Shown: positions 14,573 through 23,526, counted from the stretch's first letter. The stretch: 30,175 nucleotides of DNA from CBDUXT01 sp965371245 (GCA_965371245.1 CBDUXT010000075.1:1-30175); one strand, 5' to 3'. The notes: generated by a model not told the origin, from the letters alone. Numbers and translations are program-made.

Positions 14573-16458
14573 TGAACTTGCTCCCCTACTCGTCTGTGGA
14601 CGTGCGTATCGAGCAGTCCCAAGCAGAGCATCCGAAACAGTAAATGCCGCGGCACGGTCCCGCGAGCCAGTCTTCGTTCCACTACATCGCGGCGAAAGAC
14701 GCGCTGCAGTATCGCGGACGAAGCGAAGACCTCCCGGACCAAGTCTCGGGCACCCACGATCTTTGACATCACATCAACATAAAAGCCGCACTTACGCCGG
14801 TTCCAGACAATCTCCGACGGAACGAGCCCCTGAAACATCCGACGGACTGGATACTTGCTCCAACCGCCGCGCATGTGGTCCAACGGGTCGAGACGCGCCG
14901 CCGCTTCGACGATGCGATAGTCCAGAAACGGAAGGCGCGCTTCCACGGAGAACGCCATGGAGTTCAAGTCCTCGTCACGCAGTAGCCAGGGCAGGTGGTA
15001 GCCGGTGATCTCGTCGAGACGCCGTTCCTCGTACGTGTTGCGATTCGTGCCGTTTGCGGCACACGGATGGAAAGCCGGATCGTTTAGGAATGACCTGGCT
15101 CTGTGCGCTATGCGCAGGCGCCGCAGCGGCTCGGTCAATCCGCCCATGCCGTGCAAGACCATGTTCCTGAGATTCCCGTTCCGATGCCGGAGTACACCGG
15201 GCATCCACCTAAGGAGATCCTTCCACCGGCGCTGTCTGCGGAGTTCCCGGAACACCACCCAGTAGTACTGGAAGTACCCGAGGAAGAGTTCGTCGCATCC
15301 TTGCCCATCCAGGACAACCTTGACCCCTTCTTTGTGGATCGCTTTCATGGTCACATACTGGTTGTACACACCGCTGCTTCGAAGCGGTTGGTCATGGTGG
15401 AGAATGAAGCCGATCAGATCCCCCACATCCATTGCGGCGGGCAGACTCACCCAGGTGGGTTGCAGATCGCCGAAATCAACCATACGTTCGGCCAGGCGCC
15501 GCTCCAAGTTGACATCGACCCCGTCGATGGCAGATTCAGGGTGGACCGCTGTGAATGACCGGATCGCCCGCTTGGGACCGAGGAGGCGCCGCATCGTGGC
15601 CACGATGCCCGTCGAGTCGAGCCCCCCGCTCATGCAGCTTCCCACTGGAACGTCGCTGCGCAGCCGAATCCCGACCGCATCCTCGAACACAGCGCCGAGC
15701 TGTTCGGGGTCGTACGGTGCTGCCTGATCGTCCGTCGGGGGCTCCCACCAACGGTTCACGGCCAGACCCCTCTCGTTGAGTCGCAGCACGTGACCGCCGG
15801 GAAGTTGCCGGACGTTTTCCCAGAATGTCTCCGCCCCAAACATCACTGTTCCCTCGTTCACGTACGCACGGACAGCGTGATCGGCGAACTCCGGGCGGAC
15901 AAGACCCGAAGCGAAGAGCCCTTTGATCTCGGAAGCGAAGGCCATCCCCCCCTTCAATTCTACGTAGTGGAAGGGTTTGATTCCCAGGCGGTCTCTGGAG
16001 CAGAACAATGATCGCTCTCGGCTGTCCCAGATGGCAAGAGCCCACATGCCATTGAGTAGAGGAAGACACTCTTCACCCCAATGTACGTATGCCTCCAGGA
16101 GGACCTCCGAATCAGACTCCGTCCGGAAGTTGGCGCCGGCGCGAACCAATTCTCGCCGCAACTCCAGGTAGTTGTAGATCTCCCCATTGAACACGAGCCA
16201 GTACCGCCCGTTGCTCGAACACATGGGCTGGTTCGCGCGCTCGTCCAGGTCGATGATGGCCAATCGGCAGTGCCCCAGACCGGCTGTCGCGGGCACGTCA
16301 GGCCGCGGGACTGCGCCAAGGGCATCGCCTGAAGCACCAAACACTTGGACACCGTCGGCATCCGGGCCGCGATGCCGCTGGGCGGCAATCATTCGCTCCA
16401 CTCCGCGTTTGATCCCGTTCGCCCGATCGGCGGAGACTATTCCTGCAATGCCGCACAT
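14569..16458 (-). CDS. asnB: AsnB-type glutamine-dependent amidotransferase 2
   Basis: Start ATG 16458 is fixed by the catalytic Cys2 (MCGIAGIVSAD); upstream codons to 16512 belong to the previous gene's region. The glutaminase domain shows HRGPDADG, GHCRLAIIDLDERANQPM, NGEIYNYLELR and ESDSEVLLEAY. The synthetase domain carries CMSGGLDSTGIVATM (Ser277 onward) and LDGQGCDELFLGY. Both active sites look intact, and 629 residues is standard. It follows the pyruvyl transferase gene after four bases and overlaps the radical SAM gene. It is clearly not a recent duplicate of the 6768 copy, since the sequences differ widely. Likely amidates a sugar acid or peptide-like substituent of the glycan; true asparagine synthesis cannot be excluded. 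Confidence 0.93.
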   Translation of the reverse strand: MCGIAGIVSADRANGIKRGVERMIAAQRHRGPDADGVQVFGASGDALGAVPRPDVPATAGLGHCRLAIIDLDERANQPMCSSNGRYWLVFNGEIYNYLELRRELVRAGANFRTESDSEVLLEAYVHWGEECLPLLNGMWALAIWDSRERSLFCSRDRLGIKPFHYVELKGGMAFASEIKGLFASGLVRPEFADHAVRAYVNEGTVMFGAETFWENVRQLPGGHVLRLNERGLAVNRWWEPPTDDQAAPYDPEQLGAVFEDAVGIRLRSDVPVGSCMSGGLDSTGIVATMRRLLGPKRAIRSFTAVHPESAIDGVDVNLERRLAERMVDFGDLQPTWVSLPAAMDVGDLIGFILHHDQPLRSSGVYNQYVTMKAIHKEGVKVVLDGQGCDELFLGYFQYYWVVFRELRRQRRWKDLLRWMPGVLRHRNGNLRNMVLHGMGGLTEPLRRLRIAHRARSFLNDPAFHPCAANGTNRNTYEERRLDEITGYHLPWLLRDEDLNSMAFSVEARLPFLDYRIVEAAARLDPLDHMRGGWSKYPVRRMFQGLVPSEIVWNRRKCGFYVDVMSKIVGARDLVREVFASSAILQRVFRRDVVERRLARGTVPRHLLFRMLCLGLLDTHVHRRVGEQVQ

Positions 16459-16462
16459 CGCT

Positions 16463-17734
16463 CTATCCCAATGCCTCGCGCAACCCCTGAATGTTCCGCT
16501 CCGCCTCTCCATGCATCTCAGTTCGCAAACTCTCTAGCCGCTCCACGCACTGGGAATAGTCCCTACAAAGAAGATCAAGCTTGCGAAGAGCGGCATCGCA
16601 AGTGAAGTCCTCCACGGCAACGGCGTAATCCTTCCATCCCAGCCGGTCCACCAGACTGGCTACCTTCTCGTGATACACAATGGGCACAAATGGTGTCGCC
16701 GTAAAGACGGCAAAGATAATGCCGTGGTAGTGGCTGATGATGGCGGCGTCGAGAGACGTGAGAAGCTCGGCGAGTTCCTCTGGTCGGGCGGGCTCTCGAA
16801 GTGTGGGTGACGGGGCGCCGACAGTGGACAGGGCCGCACACACACGTGCGTAGGTGTCCGCGTCGTGCGGGGCATTGAAAAAGAACAGCCCCTCCATCTT
16901 GCGCTCCGCCAACCGAGTGAACAGCCGAGCCGCCTCGTTGGCATACGATTCTGATTGGGGCTCTGCTCCTTCCTTGAAGCCCAACGTGAACGCGGGAATC
17001 AGGTTCACACCGATTCGGCGGACGGGCTTCGCTGGATCTCGCGTGGCGTCAAAACGCCGCAAGACCAGTGCGAGGTCTAACGCAGCCACAACCTTCTCCG
17101 ATGGCGCGCCGTATTTTTGCACGACCAGGCGGGCACTGTCGGCATCCCTGAGAACGATGCGACGGCTCCACGAGAACATCCTCCGGCAGAGCCATCGGCC
17201 CGTTCGCGTTTCCACTGGCTCGACCGCGCTTGTCAGGAACACCGTGGGCACCCCACGCAGGCGCGCCAGAACGTTGATCACAAACGGCACCACGATCTCG
17301 CTTGTCAATTCCTTGATACGGCCAAAGTCCTGGAAGACCCCACGTTCGATGTAGATATCGCATCGTCCAAGTTCGCGGTAGATCTGCCACAGGCGCCGCA
17401 ATATGTTGCTCCGGCTGACGGGTCGTACTGGGAACGCTCCGGTGGGCGTCTGAACCAGGGTGGCGCCTTCTCCGTTGTCGCTCTGACCGGTCGTACCGAG
17501 GTAATACCGTACAGCAGTCATCAGGCTACGCAGCAATCCTGCGTCTCGCACCCTCACCTGCCGCCTGGCTTGAGCAGTCGATGCTATCGAGAACACGACG
17601 GCATCGAGGCGCAGCGTGTGCAGCATCTCGTGGAACGCGTAGGTGACCGCAATATCTCCCACGTTTGGCGTGGCAAACGCCCCGTACACGACGGCGCTCT
17701 TTCGCGGCGGTTGACAAGGCATCTCACGTCTCAT
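16463..17734 (-). CDS. Polysaccharide pyruvyl transferase family protein
   Basis: The N-terminus VVYGAFATPNVGDIAVTYAF has the NxGD signature of the CsaB/WcaK family, and the C-terminal domain has SLDAAIISHYHGIIFAVFTA followed by PFVPIVYHEKV, matching the conserved SxRxHG...A...P segment. These GT-B-like enzymes transfer pyruvate from phosphoenolpyruvate as a ketal onto sugar residues of exported polysaccharides, adding negative charge; such ketals can anchor SLH-domain proteins. Length (423) is typical. ATG 17734 begins 18 bases after the methyltransferase stop and its own stop is four bases before asnB, so it lies within the minus operon. The acceptor sugar is unknown. Confidence 0.88.
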   Translation of the reverse strand: MRREMPCQPPRKSAVVYGAFATPNVGDIAVTYAFHEMLHTLRLDAVVFSIASTAQARRQVRVRDAGLLRSLMTAVRYYLGTTGQSDNGEGATLVQTPTGAFPVRPVSRSNILRRLWQIYRELGRCDIYIERGVFQDFGRIKELTSEIVVPFVINVLARLRGVPTVFLTSAVEPVETRTGRWLCRRMFSWSRRIVLRDADSARLVVQKYGAPSEKVVAALDLALVLRRFDATRDPAKPVRRIGVNLIPAFTLGFKEGAEPQSESYANEAARLFTRLAERKMEGLFFFNAPHDADTYARVCAALSTVGAPSPTLREPARPEELAELLTSLDAAIISHYHGIIFAVFTATPFVPIVYHEKVASLVDRLGWKDYAVAVEDFTCDAALRKLDLLCRDYSQCVERLESLRTEMHGEAERNIQGLREALG

Positions 17735-17752
17735 GATTGTCGTCGCTTCGTA

Positions 17753-18748
17753 TCACTCCGCGGGTCCGATGTGATCGTCTCTCTCGAACAAGAGATGATA
17801 CGGATGAAGCCAATCCGCGAGCCGTTCACTAAGCTGTCGATAGTTTTCGATCTTGATCACCGTGGCCCGTCCGCGCCCCAACGGAGCCAGAATCCGGCTC
17901 TTCATGGTCGATGGGGCCATCAGCCGGGCGAAACGATTCCAGAAATCCGGGACGCAGTAAACGAGTTCCTCCCCGAAGTTCACCGTCCCAGCCGCGAAAC
18001 TTGCGGGATCCGTGATGGCGCAATCCTCGACGTGCAAATATACCGGTGTCACCAGCACCCAGCCGCCATCCGCAAGCAGACGTCGTGCCTCACGCGCGAA
18101 CTCGACGTCCGCGTCGTCTTCGAAATGTTCCAGGCTGCAGTGCAGGAAAATGCCCCGCAGGCTGCCATCGGGCAACGGGATATCGGCAGCACTGGCGCCG
18201 ATCTTGTGGCCATGCACGCCGGGGCGGTTCTGCAAGTCCAGCTCGTAGACCCGGCTGCCGTACTTCTCCCGAAAGTAAGACGCCGCCGGCGAGAATTCAC
18301 AGCCGACGTCCAAGTAGGCGCCCGGCTGGTGGGCCGCGTCTTGAGCAAGTCGCGCTTCGGTCAGGTACATCTCCAGGGACTTTTTGTACCAGGCGTGTTG
18401 GTACAGGTTCCGGTGGGTACGGAAACGCTTCATCGATCCCAGACGTCGCGCGTAGTCCTCCAGGACAGCTACGTCGACTCGGCGCCGGTCCAAAGTGATC
18501 CCGGCCTCCAGCAGGGCTTCGTCCACGCCCTCCTCGATACCTTCCGCTACGTAGTAGTTTCGCGCGAATCCGGTCGCCCTTGAGACCTTGGGCTCGCGGA
18601 CCTGCCGGGTGTACCGGTCCCACCGCAGACGCCGCCATCGGCTCGCCGCGATTCGCGGCAGCCGGGCCGGATGTGAGAGGGATCGAATCAGACCGTGCAA
18701 CGCCATGAGTTGGGGGAACCTGCTTCTCGCATCGAATCGTGTTCGCAC
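17753..18748 (-). CDS. Class I SAM-dependent methyltransferase 2
   Basis: Motif I appears as AYLDVGCEFSPAASYFREKY, motif II as VYELDLQNRPG, and the post-core segment as LHCSLEHFEDDADVEFAREA then LLADGGWVLVTPVYL, which together give a complete SAM-binding Rossmann fold in residues about 145-260. The N-terminal 130 residues are basic and helical. Two starts are possible: GTG 18748 or ATG 18706, neither with a convincing ribosome site. It is 18 bases upstream of the pyruvyl transferase gene and probably methylates a sugar or glycolipid of the same pathway. It shows no close resemblance to the methyltransferase at 9974 beyond the fold. Confidence 0.87.
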   Translation of the reverse strand: MRTRFDARSRFPQLMALHGLIRSLSHPARLPRIAASRWRRLRWDRYTRQVREPKVSRATGFARNYYVAEGIEEGVDEALLEAGITLDRRRVDVAVLEDYARRLGSMKRFRTHRNLYQHAWYKKSLEMYLTEARLAQDAAHQPGAYLDVGCEFSPAASYFREKYGSRVYELDLQNRPGVHGHKIGASAADIPLPDGSLRGIFLHCSLEHFEDDADVEFAREARRLLADGGWVLVTPVYLHVEDCAITDPASFAAGTVNFGEELVYCVPDFWNRFARLMAPSTMKSRILAPLGRGRATVIKIENYRQLSERLADWLHPYHLLFERDDHIGPAE

Positions 18749-19041
18749 GCCAGGAACCAGGGTTCTGCCGGTCTTGAACCTGAGGATAGAGTCCCCCGGG
18801 GCCTCATGCGATACTTATCGGTACCTGAGTATCGGCAGATCAGCGAGTTTTGCTTGTCGTTGCGTTCAAGTCGCCGAGCCGCGGCGTGTGCCGGAATTGC
18901 GCCGTCGGCCGCTCTTGCGCTCGGGCATGGCGCAGCCCGTGCCGGTTGATCGCGTCCGGCGCAGAAAACGCGCCTCGTCTACGCTGATGGCTATCCATCG
19001 CCGTGTCTTCCTTGTACGGGTGCGGGGGGTTCGACATCCGG

Positions 19042-20232
19042 TCAACCGGTCACGCGATGCGGAGCCTGTCTTGATACTCGGTCCGTGGGCGCCTGGCCAC
19101 TCTCGGAGCACACCACCTGGCGGACGGCCCGCATCACACGGTCCACGCTGATGGACTTCAGGCACACACGGTCGCCACACGCCAGGGCAGCCGACGGGTC
19201 ACCGTTCCGAAAGCACGGCGCGCAGGGCACGCCGGTGGGCCGCAGAACCTGTTCCTCCTGCCCACGGGGTGCGACAAGAACGGGGTCGGTGGGCCCGAAG
19301 ACGGTGACCGTCGAAGTGCCGACGGCCGCGGAAAGATGGGCGGCACCCGAATCGTTGCTCACGGTGAGATCCGCCGCCGCTAACAGGGCCGCCGACTGGC
19401 CCACGGTGGTCTTACCCACCAAGTTCCTTATGAGCGGGTTCCTCGGTTCATCAAGGCACCGCACGTGTGGCTTGTCGTCGGGACCGCCGAGAATCACGAT
19501 CCCGCACTGAAGCTCACGAATCATCCGGTCCATCAGTTCCCGGAACCTCTCGAGCGGCCACCGCTTCCAGAAGAACTGGCCGACGCTGGGTGCCACTACG
19601 ATGACGCGGCGGTTCTCGCCTCTCCAATCGCTCAGCACCTCCTGGGCCCACAGACGATCGTCCTCATGGAGCGGCCAGAAGGGGCTATCGACAGAGACGG
19701 GTTCGCCGTTCAGCGCGGCGACAAGATCCTGTAGATTAGAGCCGCAATGCGAAGCTTCATTGAAAGGAAGGGAGCGGGTGTACATCCTGGTGTAAGGAAA
19801 GCGGTTCTTGCCGGCACGTACGTGCCCCACTCGTACGGCGGCTCCAGAGCACAGCGTCAAAAGCGCCAGATCAGGAAGATTGGAATTATAGTGTCCGATG
19901 ACCATGTCATACCGTAAGCAAGTCTTGACCAGTACCGTGACCAACCGCCAGACGTGCCGGACGGCGAACTGAAACTTCCGTGGAAGCGCGTATCGGCCCG
20001 GTGCTCGCTCTAGCAGAAACAGCCTGTTATCCAGATCAAACACGTTCCGGAAGTACCCCAGCCGTTCCAGGGGTTTCGCGGAAACGCTGTGTTGGAGCAC
20101 GATGTCCATCTCCGCGTCGGGATACATTTCCCGAATCGATCTGAGCGCCGGCAGAAACATGACCGTATCACCAAGGGCCATGGAAGCCGTGAACAGTATT
20201 CGCCGCGGTGGATTGTGGTCCGAACTCATCAT
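19042..20232 (-). CDS. Glycosyltransferase family 9 (heptosyltransferase-like)
   Basis: The N-terminus ILFTASMALGDTVMFLPALR matches the GT9 opening. The C-terminal donor site is seen as APSVGQFFWKRWPLERF, VILGGPDDK, LTVSNDSGAAHLSAAVGT and VTVFGPTDP, the last followed by CAPCF and CLKSISVDRV, as in ADP-heptose:LPS heptosyltransferases. GT9 enzymes are soluble or peripheral GT-B transferases that extend a lipid-linked core on the cytoplasmic face. The 396-residue length fits. Tandem ATGs at 20232 and 20229 leave the exact start open. It is first in the minus cluster but separated from the methyltransferase by 293 bases, so it may be a separate transcription unit. Donor could be a heptose or another sugar. 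Confidence 0.9.
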   Translation of the reverse strand: MMSSDHNPPRRILFTASMALGDTVMFLPALRSIREMYPDAEMDIVLQHSVSAKPLERLGYFRNVFDLDNRLFLLERAPGRYALPRKFQFAVRHVWRLVTVLVKTCLRYDMVIGHYNSNLPDLALLTLCSGAAVRVGHVRAGKNRFPYTRMYTRSLPFNEASHCGSNLQDLVAALNGEPVSVDSPFWPLHEDDRLWAQEVLSDWRGENRRVIVVAPSVGQFFWKRWPLERFRELMDRMIRELQCGIVILGGPDDKPHVRCLDEPRNPLIRNLVGKTTVGQSAALLAAADLTVSNDSGAAHLSAAVGTSTVTVFGPTDPVLVAPRGQEEQVLRPTGVPCAPCFRNGDPSAALACGDRVCLKSISVDRVMRAVRQVVCSESGQAPTDRVSRQAPHRVTG

Positions 20233-20254
20233 GTGGCCTATCCGACGCGCCCCG

Positions 20255-20341
20255 ATACACGTCGAGGCTGCTGAAGGCGAACGTGGAAAAGTTCGTCATC
20301 GAGGTGAACACGCCGATCACGAACGCCGAGCGCCCCGTCCG
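20255..20341 (-). pseudogene. Possible CrcB/Fluc fluoride-channel fragment
   Basis: On the minus strand this segment reads RSAFVIGVFTSMTNFSTFAF. This resembles the most conserved part of CrcB fluoride channels (TGFxGGFTTFSTFS). The frame is open from 20404 to 20168, but no other CrcB segment is recognisable, and the piece stops just before the GT9 gene. If real, it is a relic without function. The match is short, so chance resemblance is quite possible. Confidence 0.28.
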
Positions 20342-20642
20342 CCCTGCAAACGTCGTTCGGCGACGGATGAAAGTCACGATCGAGGTCGCGTGAACACGAT
20401 ACATGCCCGCAGACGTCGCGCGCGATGACCCACAGCCCAGCCACCGAGCTGAAAGCGATGCCGAAAACGCCGTCGTGCCTAAGCGGCATGCCCGTGCGTT
20501 CCGGCATACCGATCGCGTCGCGAATCGACGACTCCAAGTCCGTACTCCTTCTCATGAATATACGTACTCCGCACTCGTTTATCGGAACCTCCGGGACGCA
20601 GGGTGACCTACGTGGCGTTACGAACGTGGCTTATTGGCCCGG

Positions 20643-20663
20643 GAACCAGCATTCCGCTGGTTC
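20643..20663. terminator. Perfect eight-pair hairpin
   Basis: GAACCAGC (20643-20650), loop ATTCC, GCTGGTTC (20656-20663). It lies about 105 bases beyond the stop of the receiver-domain fragment on the minus strand and in a gene-free gap. There is no T run on either strand, so its role as a terminator is uncertain. Confidence 0.35.
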
Positions 20664-20754
20664 AACTCGCGCCAACCGGTGGGGGCACCGGCGCTGGATG
20701 GGTCAAGATCCGCCACGAAGCTGAGAACACGCCGCCATCTCAACGGAGCATCGA

Positions 20755-23199
20755 ATGGTCGCCGTCGAACTATGTTGGCACGGCGTACGCAGCTTCCGTC
20801 GGAACGAAGTATCGCTCTATCGTCTCGATGAGCTTCGTCCGATCGATGGGTTTGCTCACGTAGTCATCACACCCGGCCATGATGCACTTCTCTCGATCTC
20901 CGTCCATGGCGTGGGCGGTGAGTGCGATGATCGGCGCGGAGTAGCCCTTACGCCGAAGTTTCTCCGTCGCCTCGTATCCGTCCATGACGGGCATCTGCAT
21001 GTCCATCAGAATGACATCGAACGGGTTACCGTCGTCGGAGATGCGTCAATCGCGACGTACTTTCAAGTCCACCAGTTTGTCGATGCCCTGTACGAGCCAT
21101 CTGACATCCTGGAGTTTCGCATCTTGCCATCGGCGCAGAGCAGATGGACGCTCGCATCCACGGTCGATGATGTGCTACCGTGGCTCATCGACATGAACGC
21201 TGACGGGCAAAGCATCTACGTCGGCTGCAACCCTCGCTCCTGCGAAGGTGATGGCTCCAAGGCAAAGAACTGCACAGGTTGCGGACGCTGTACGAAATGC
21301 GTTTCCATCTGTCGAAGCCTGTGCATCGACATCGAGAACACGGATCTGACCGAGTTCAGCTTCAAGTTCAAGGAATGCGATCTTCCGGCTCCAACCGTTA
21401 CCTTGACCTCCGGAGCAGGCATTCACTGTTATTGGCGGCTCGACGAAGAGCTACAACCGGAGCAGTGGTCACGGTACCAGAAAGCGATCATCCAGGCCGC
21501 AATCGCCGCCGAGTTGGACGTTGACCTCAAGATCCACGATCCGCCGCGAGTGATGCGGGTTCCAGGCTTTGTCAACCACAAGCGTAAGAAACCAGCGAAG
21601 CTCATCCGCGTTACGAAGGAAGCGACCTACCCGCTCATCGAATTCCCGAAGCCTCAAGAGACGACCGGCCACAACACCAAGCCCAAGGTCAAGCCGCCGA
21701 GCCTATGTCATGGTAGCGAGACGGACATCATTAACGCACCGAAGTATCTGGACCGACTGGATTCATGGCGCTGCGACGATTACGGCTCGTGGATCGACGT
21801 GGGCATGGCTCTCCACGCTATTTGGACTGGTGATCGAGTGTTTCAGCTCTGGCACGGTTGGAGCAGGAAGAGTCCGAGGTACGCCGGCGAGCAGGATTGC
21901 CGGAAGCATTGGGATACTTTTTCCGCGAATGGAAACGGAACCGGGCGTCTCGGAATCGGCTCGCTCATTCACTGGGTGAAAGAGGACGACGGGGACGACA
22001 CCAGCCACGCCTGGGAACCGATTCCCGCTACAGCGCTGCCCTCCAGACTACGGAAGATGGCTGACGTTGTAGCGGCAAGCATGGGGGTCGATCCCGCCGG
22101 ATTCATCCACCCGGCCCTGTCGGTTGCAGCCACCGCCATCGGAGCGAGTCGAGCGGTACAACCCAAACCGGGTTGGGAAATGGTTCCGATCCTCTGGACG
22201 GTGATCATTTCTTATTCCGGCGGAAAGAAGAGTCCTCCGTTTCATGCGGCGATCAACGTCCTGCGAACTCGTGACGATGCGACCTGCGAAGCACATGACG
22301 TCGCCATGAAGTCGTATGAGCACGAGTTGATCGAGTATCAGCAGCAGGCAAAGGCGTCGAAGGTGAGCAACCCGAAGAAGCCGGAAGAGCCGGTTTGCGA
22401 GCGACATCATACGTCCGTCGCCACGTTGCAGGCCGTCCACAAGATCCTGAGCGAGAACGCCAGGGGCATATGCGTGGCAAACGACGAACTCTCCGGCTGG
22501 CTCAACGCCATGGACCAATTCACCAGCGCCAAGGGGGCGGACTTGTCCAACTGGCTGGAGCTGTACAACGGTCATGGCACGACCGTGGATCGAGCCGCGA
22601 AGGAGCCGATGCGAATTCCCAGGACGTCGGTCAACGTGACCGGAACGATCACAAGGAACCAGTGGCGAGAGTCCATGTCGGGAACCAACGCCAGCAACGG
22701 GTTGGCTCCACGGTTCCTGATCGCCATGCCACCGAAGAAGTACCAACGGTGGACGAACGTGGGGATCGATCCATCCGTCGTCACCGAGTACGACACGATG
22801 ATTCAGAAGATGCTCGGACTCATGCCGGATGCGGATGGCAAGCCAATCGTAGTCGGATGGACGGACGATGCGGCATGTTTGTGGCAGGCGTTCTTCGACG
22901 AGAACGTGACCATGCAAGAGCGTGAGACCGATGGCTACCTCGAATCGGTCTATTCCAAACTTGAAGGGCAAGCAGCGAAGCTTTCTCTTGTCATCCAGAT
23001 GCTGCGCTGGATGGAGGATCAATCGCTCTCGAACACCGAAATCGACGCCGAAAGCATGCGGATGGCCATCGAGCCAACCAGGTGGTTTATTGCTGTCCAC
23101 CACGACGCGAGGACGCCACGATCTTCGATAGCTGTCCAGCGTACTCCTCGCTCTGTGGGAAGCTCAGGCACATGGAGCGTTATCACGGACTCAACCTGA
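20755..23199 (+). CDS. Primase-like DUF3987 protein of a mobile element, truncated at both ends
   Basis: The open frame spans 814 codons, but homology-like sequence starts at about 21046 (TYFQVHQFVDALYEPSD); the first 97 codons are antisense to a receiver domain. The N-terminal region has the archaeo-eukaryotic-primase-like signature SGAGIHCYWRLDE and DPPRVMRVPGFVNHK. The DUF3987 part follows, with YSGGKKSPPF at the Walker A position, ICVANDELSGWLNAMDQF and GTITRNQW. An eight-cysteine insert (about 21225-21325) is odd. After RWFI (about 23094) the frame turns nonsensical, where an amidoligase fragment begins in another frame. Such proteins replicate or mobilise integrative elements. A start codon of its own is missing, so the protein is probably not made in working form; a possible lost N-terminus type is at 4207. 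Confidence 0.7.
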   Translation: MVAVELCWHGVRSFRRNEVSLYRLDELRPIDGFAHVVITPGHDALLSISVHGVGGECDDRRGVALTPKFLRRLVSVHDGHLHVHQNDIERVTVVGDASIATYFQVHQFVDALYEPSDILEFRILPSAQSRWTLASTVDDVLPWLIDMNADGQSIYVGCNPRSCEGDGSKAKNCTGCGRCTKCVSICRSLCIDIENTDLTEFSFKFKECDLPAPTVTLTSGAGIHCYWRLDEELQPEQWSRYQKAIIQAAIAAELDVDLKIHDPPRVMRVPGFVNHKRKKPAKLIRVTKEATYPLIEFPKPQETTGHNTKPKVKPPSLCHGSETDIINAPKYLDRLDSWRCDDYGSWIDVGMALHAIWTGDRVFQLWHGWSRKSPRYAGEQDCRKHWDTFSANGNGTGRLGIGSLIHWVKEDDGDDTSHAWEPIPATALPSRLRKMADVVAASMGVDPAGFIHPALSVAATAIGASRAVQPKPGWEMVPILWTVIISYSGGKKSPPFHAAINVLRTRDDATCEAHDVAMKSYEHELIEYQQQAKASKVSNPKKPEEPVCERHHTSVATLQAVHKILSENARGICVANDELSGWLNAMDQFTSAKGADLSNWLELYNGHGTTVDRAAKEPMRIPRTSVNVTGTITRNQWRESMSGTNASNGLAPRFLIAMPPKKYQRWTNVGIDPSVVTEYDTMIQKMLGLMPDADGKPIVVGWTDDAACLWQAFFDENVTMQERETDGYLESVYSKLEGQAAKLSLVIQMLRWMEDQSLSNTEIDAESMRMAIEPTRWFIAVHHDARTPRSSIAVQRTPRSVGSSGTWSVITDST
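20770..21045 (-). pseudogene. Response-regulator receiver domain fragment
   Basis: The frame reads NPFDVILMDMQMPVMDGYEA, then APIIALTAHAM, then AGCDDYVSKPI and ends LIETIERYF. These are the phospho-acceptor Asp strand (LMD), the conserved Thr/Ala (ALTA) and the Lys-Pro (SKP) of a receiver domain; the C-terminus matches the usual end of hybrid histidine kinases. The first third of the domain, with the acidic pair, is missing: an in-frame stop lies at 21046-21048, exactly where the primase sequence on the opposite strand begins. It is therefore the 3' tail of a signalling gene captured at a recombination joint, not a working regulator. Confidence 0.75.
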
Positions 23200-23526
23200 T
23201 CAACCTGGCGAATCGAGAGCGAATGACGGTCGAGTGGCGTATCCACGGCGGAACCACCGACTGGTCAAAGATTCGTCCCTGGGTCCTGGCTACGCAACGA
23301 TGGGTCGAGCATGCGGTGAAGCGGTCGTGCCATTTCAAGGAAGAGCCCCGTTGCCAACTCGCAGGCCGGCTTGAACGCCTTGCTGGTGACAACGGGCCTC
23401 AAGAGCAACAGCCGCATCGATCGCAAGGTTTCGAAAGATCTCCGCGAAGTCGGTAAATATTTACTGAATCGCTGGAAGCAATTCAATCCAAGACAGGACG
23501 GCAAGGCGTCCGTTCGAGCCGCCTAG
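23110..23526 (+). pseudogene. Amidoligase C-terminal fragment with a frameshift
   Basis: In the frame of 23082 the sequence reads RYHGLNLINLANRERMTVEW, RIHGGTTDWSKIRPWVLATQ, RWVEHAVK, matching the C-terminal part of the amidoligase family (typically RYxxLNL...TVEFRxHxGTxD...W). At about 23340-23352 the coding frame shifts: the continuation LNALLVTTGLKSNSRIDRKV, then LREVGKYLLNRWKQFN, lies one frame over and ends at TAG 23524-23526. The N-terminal ATP-binding half is gone, replaced by the primase fragment. Amidoligases ligate amino acids to peptides or proteins and are linked in mobile and phage elements with gamma-glutamylcyclotransferases; such a gene is found here at 28647. It is a relic. 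Confidence 0.6.

Noticed and set aside
17117..18583. 488-codon + strand open frame
   Set aside because: It lies antisense to the pyruvyl transferase and methyltransferase genes, both with clear motifs, and its translation is His/Arg/Gln-rich shadow sequence.
18749..19041. Gap between the GT9 and methyltransferase genes
   Set aside because: Contains a six-pair GATACT/AGTATC stem near 18803-18826 and small frames, but nothing strong enough to call a gene or regulator.
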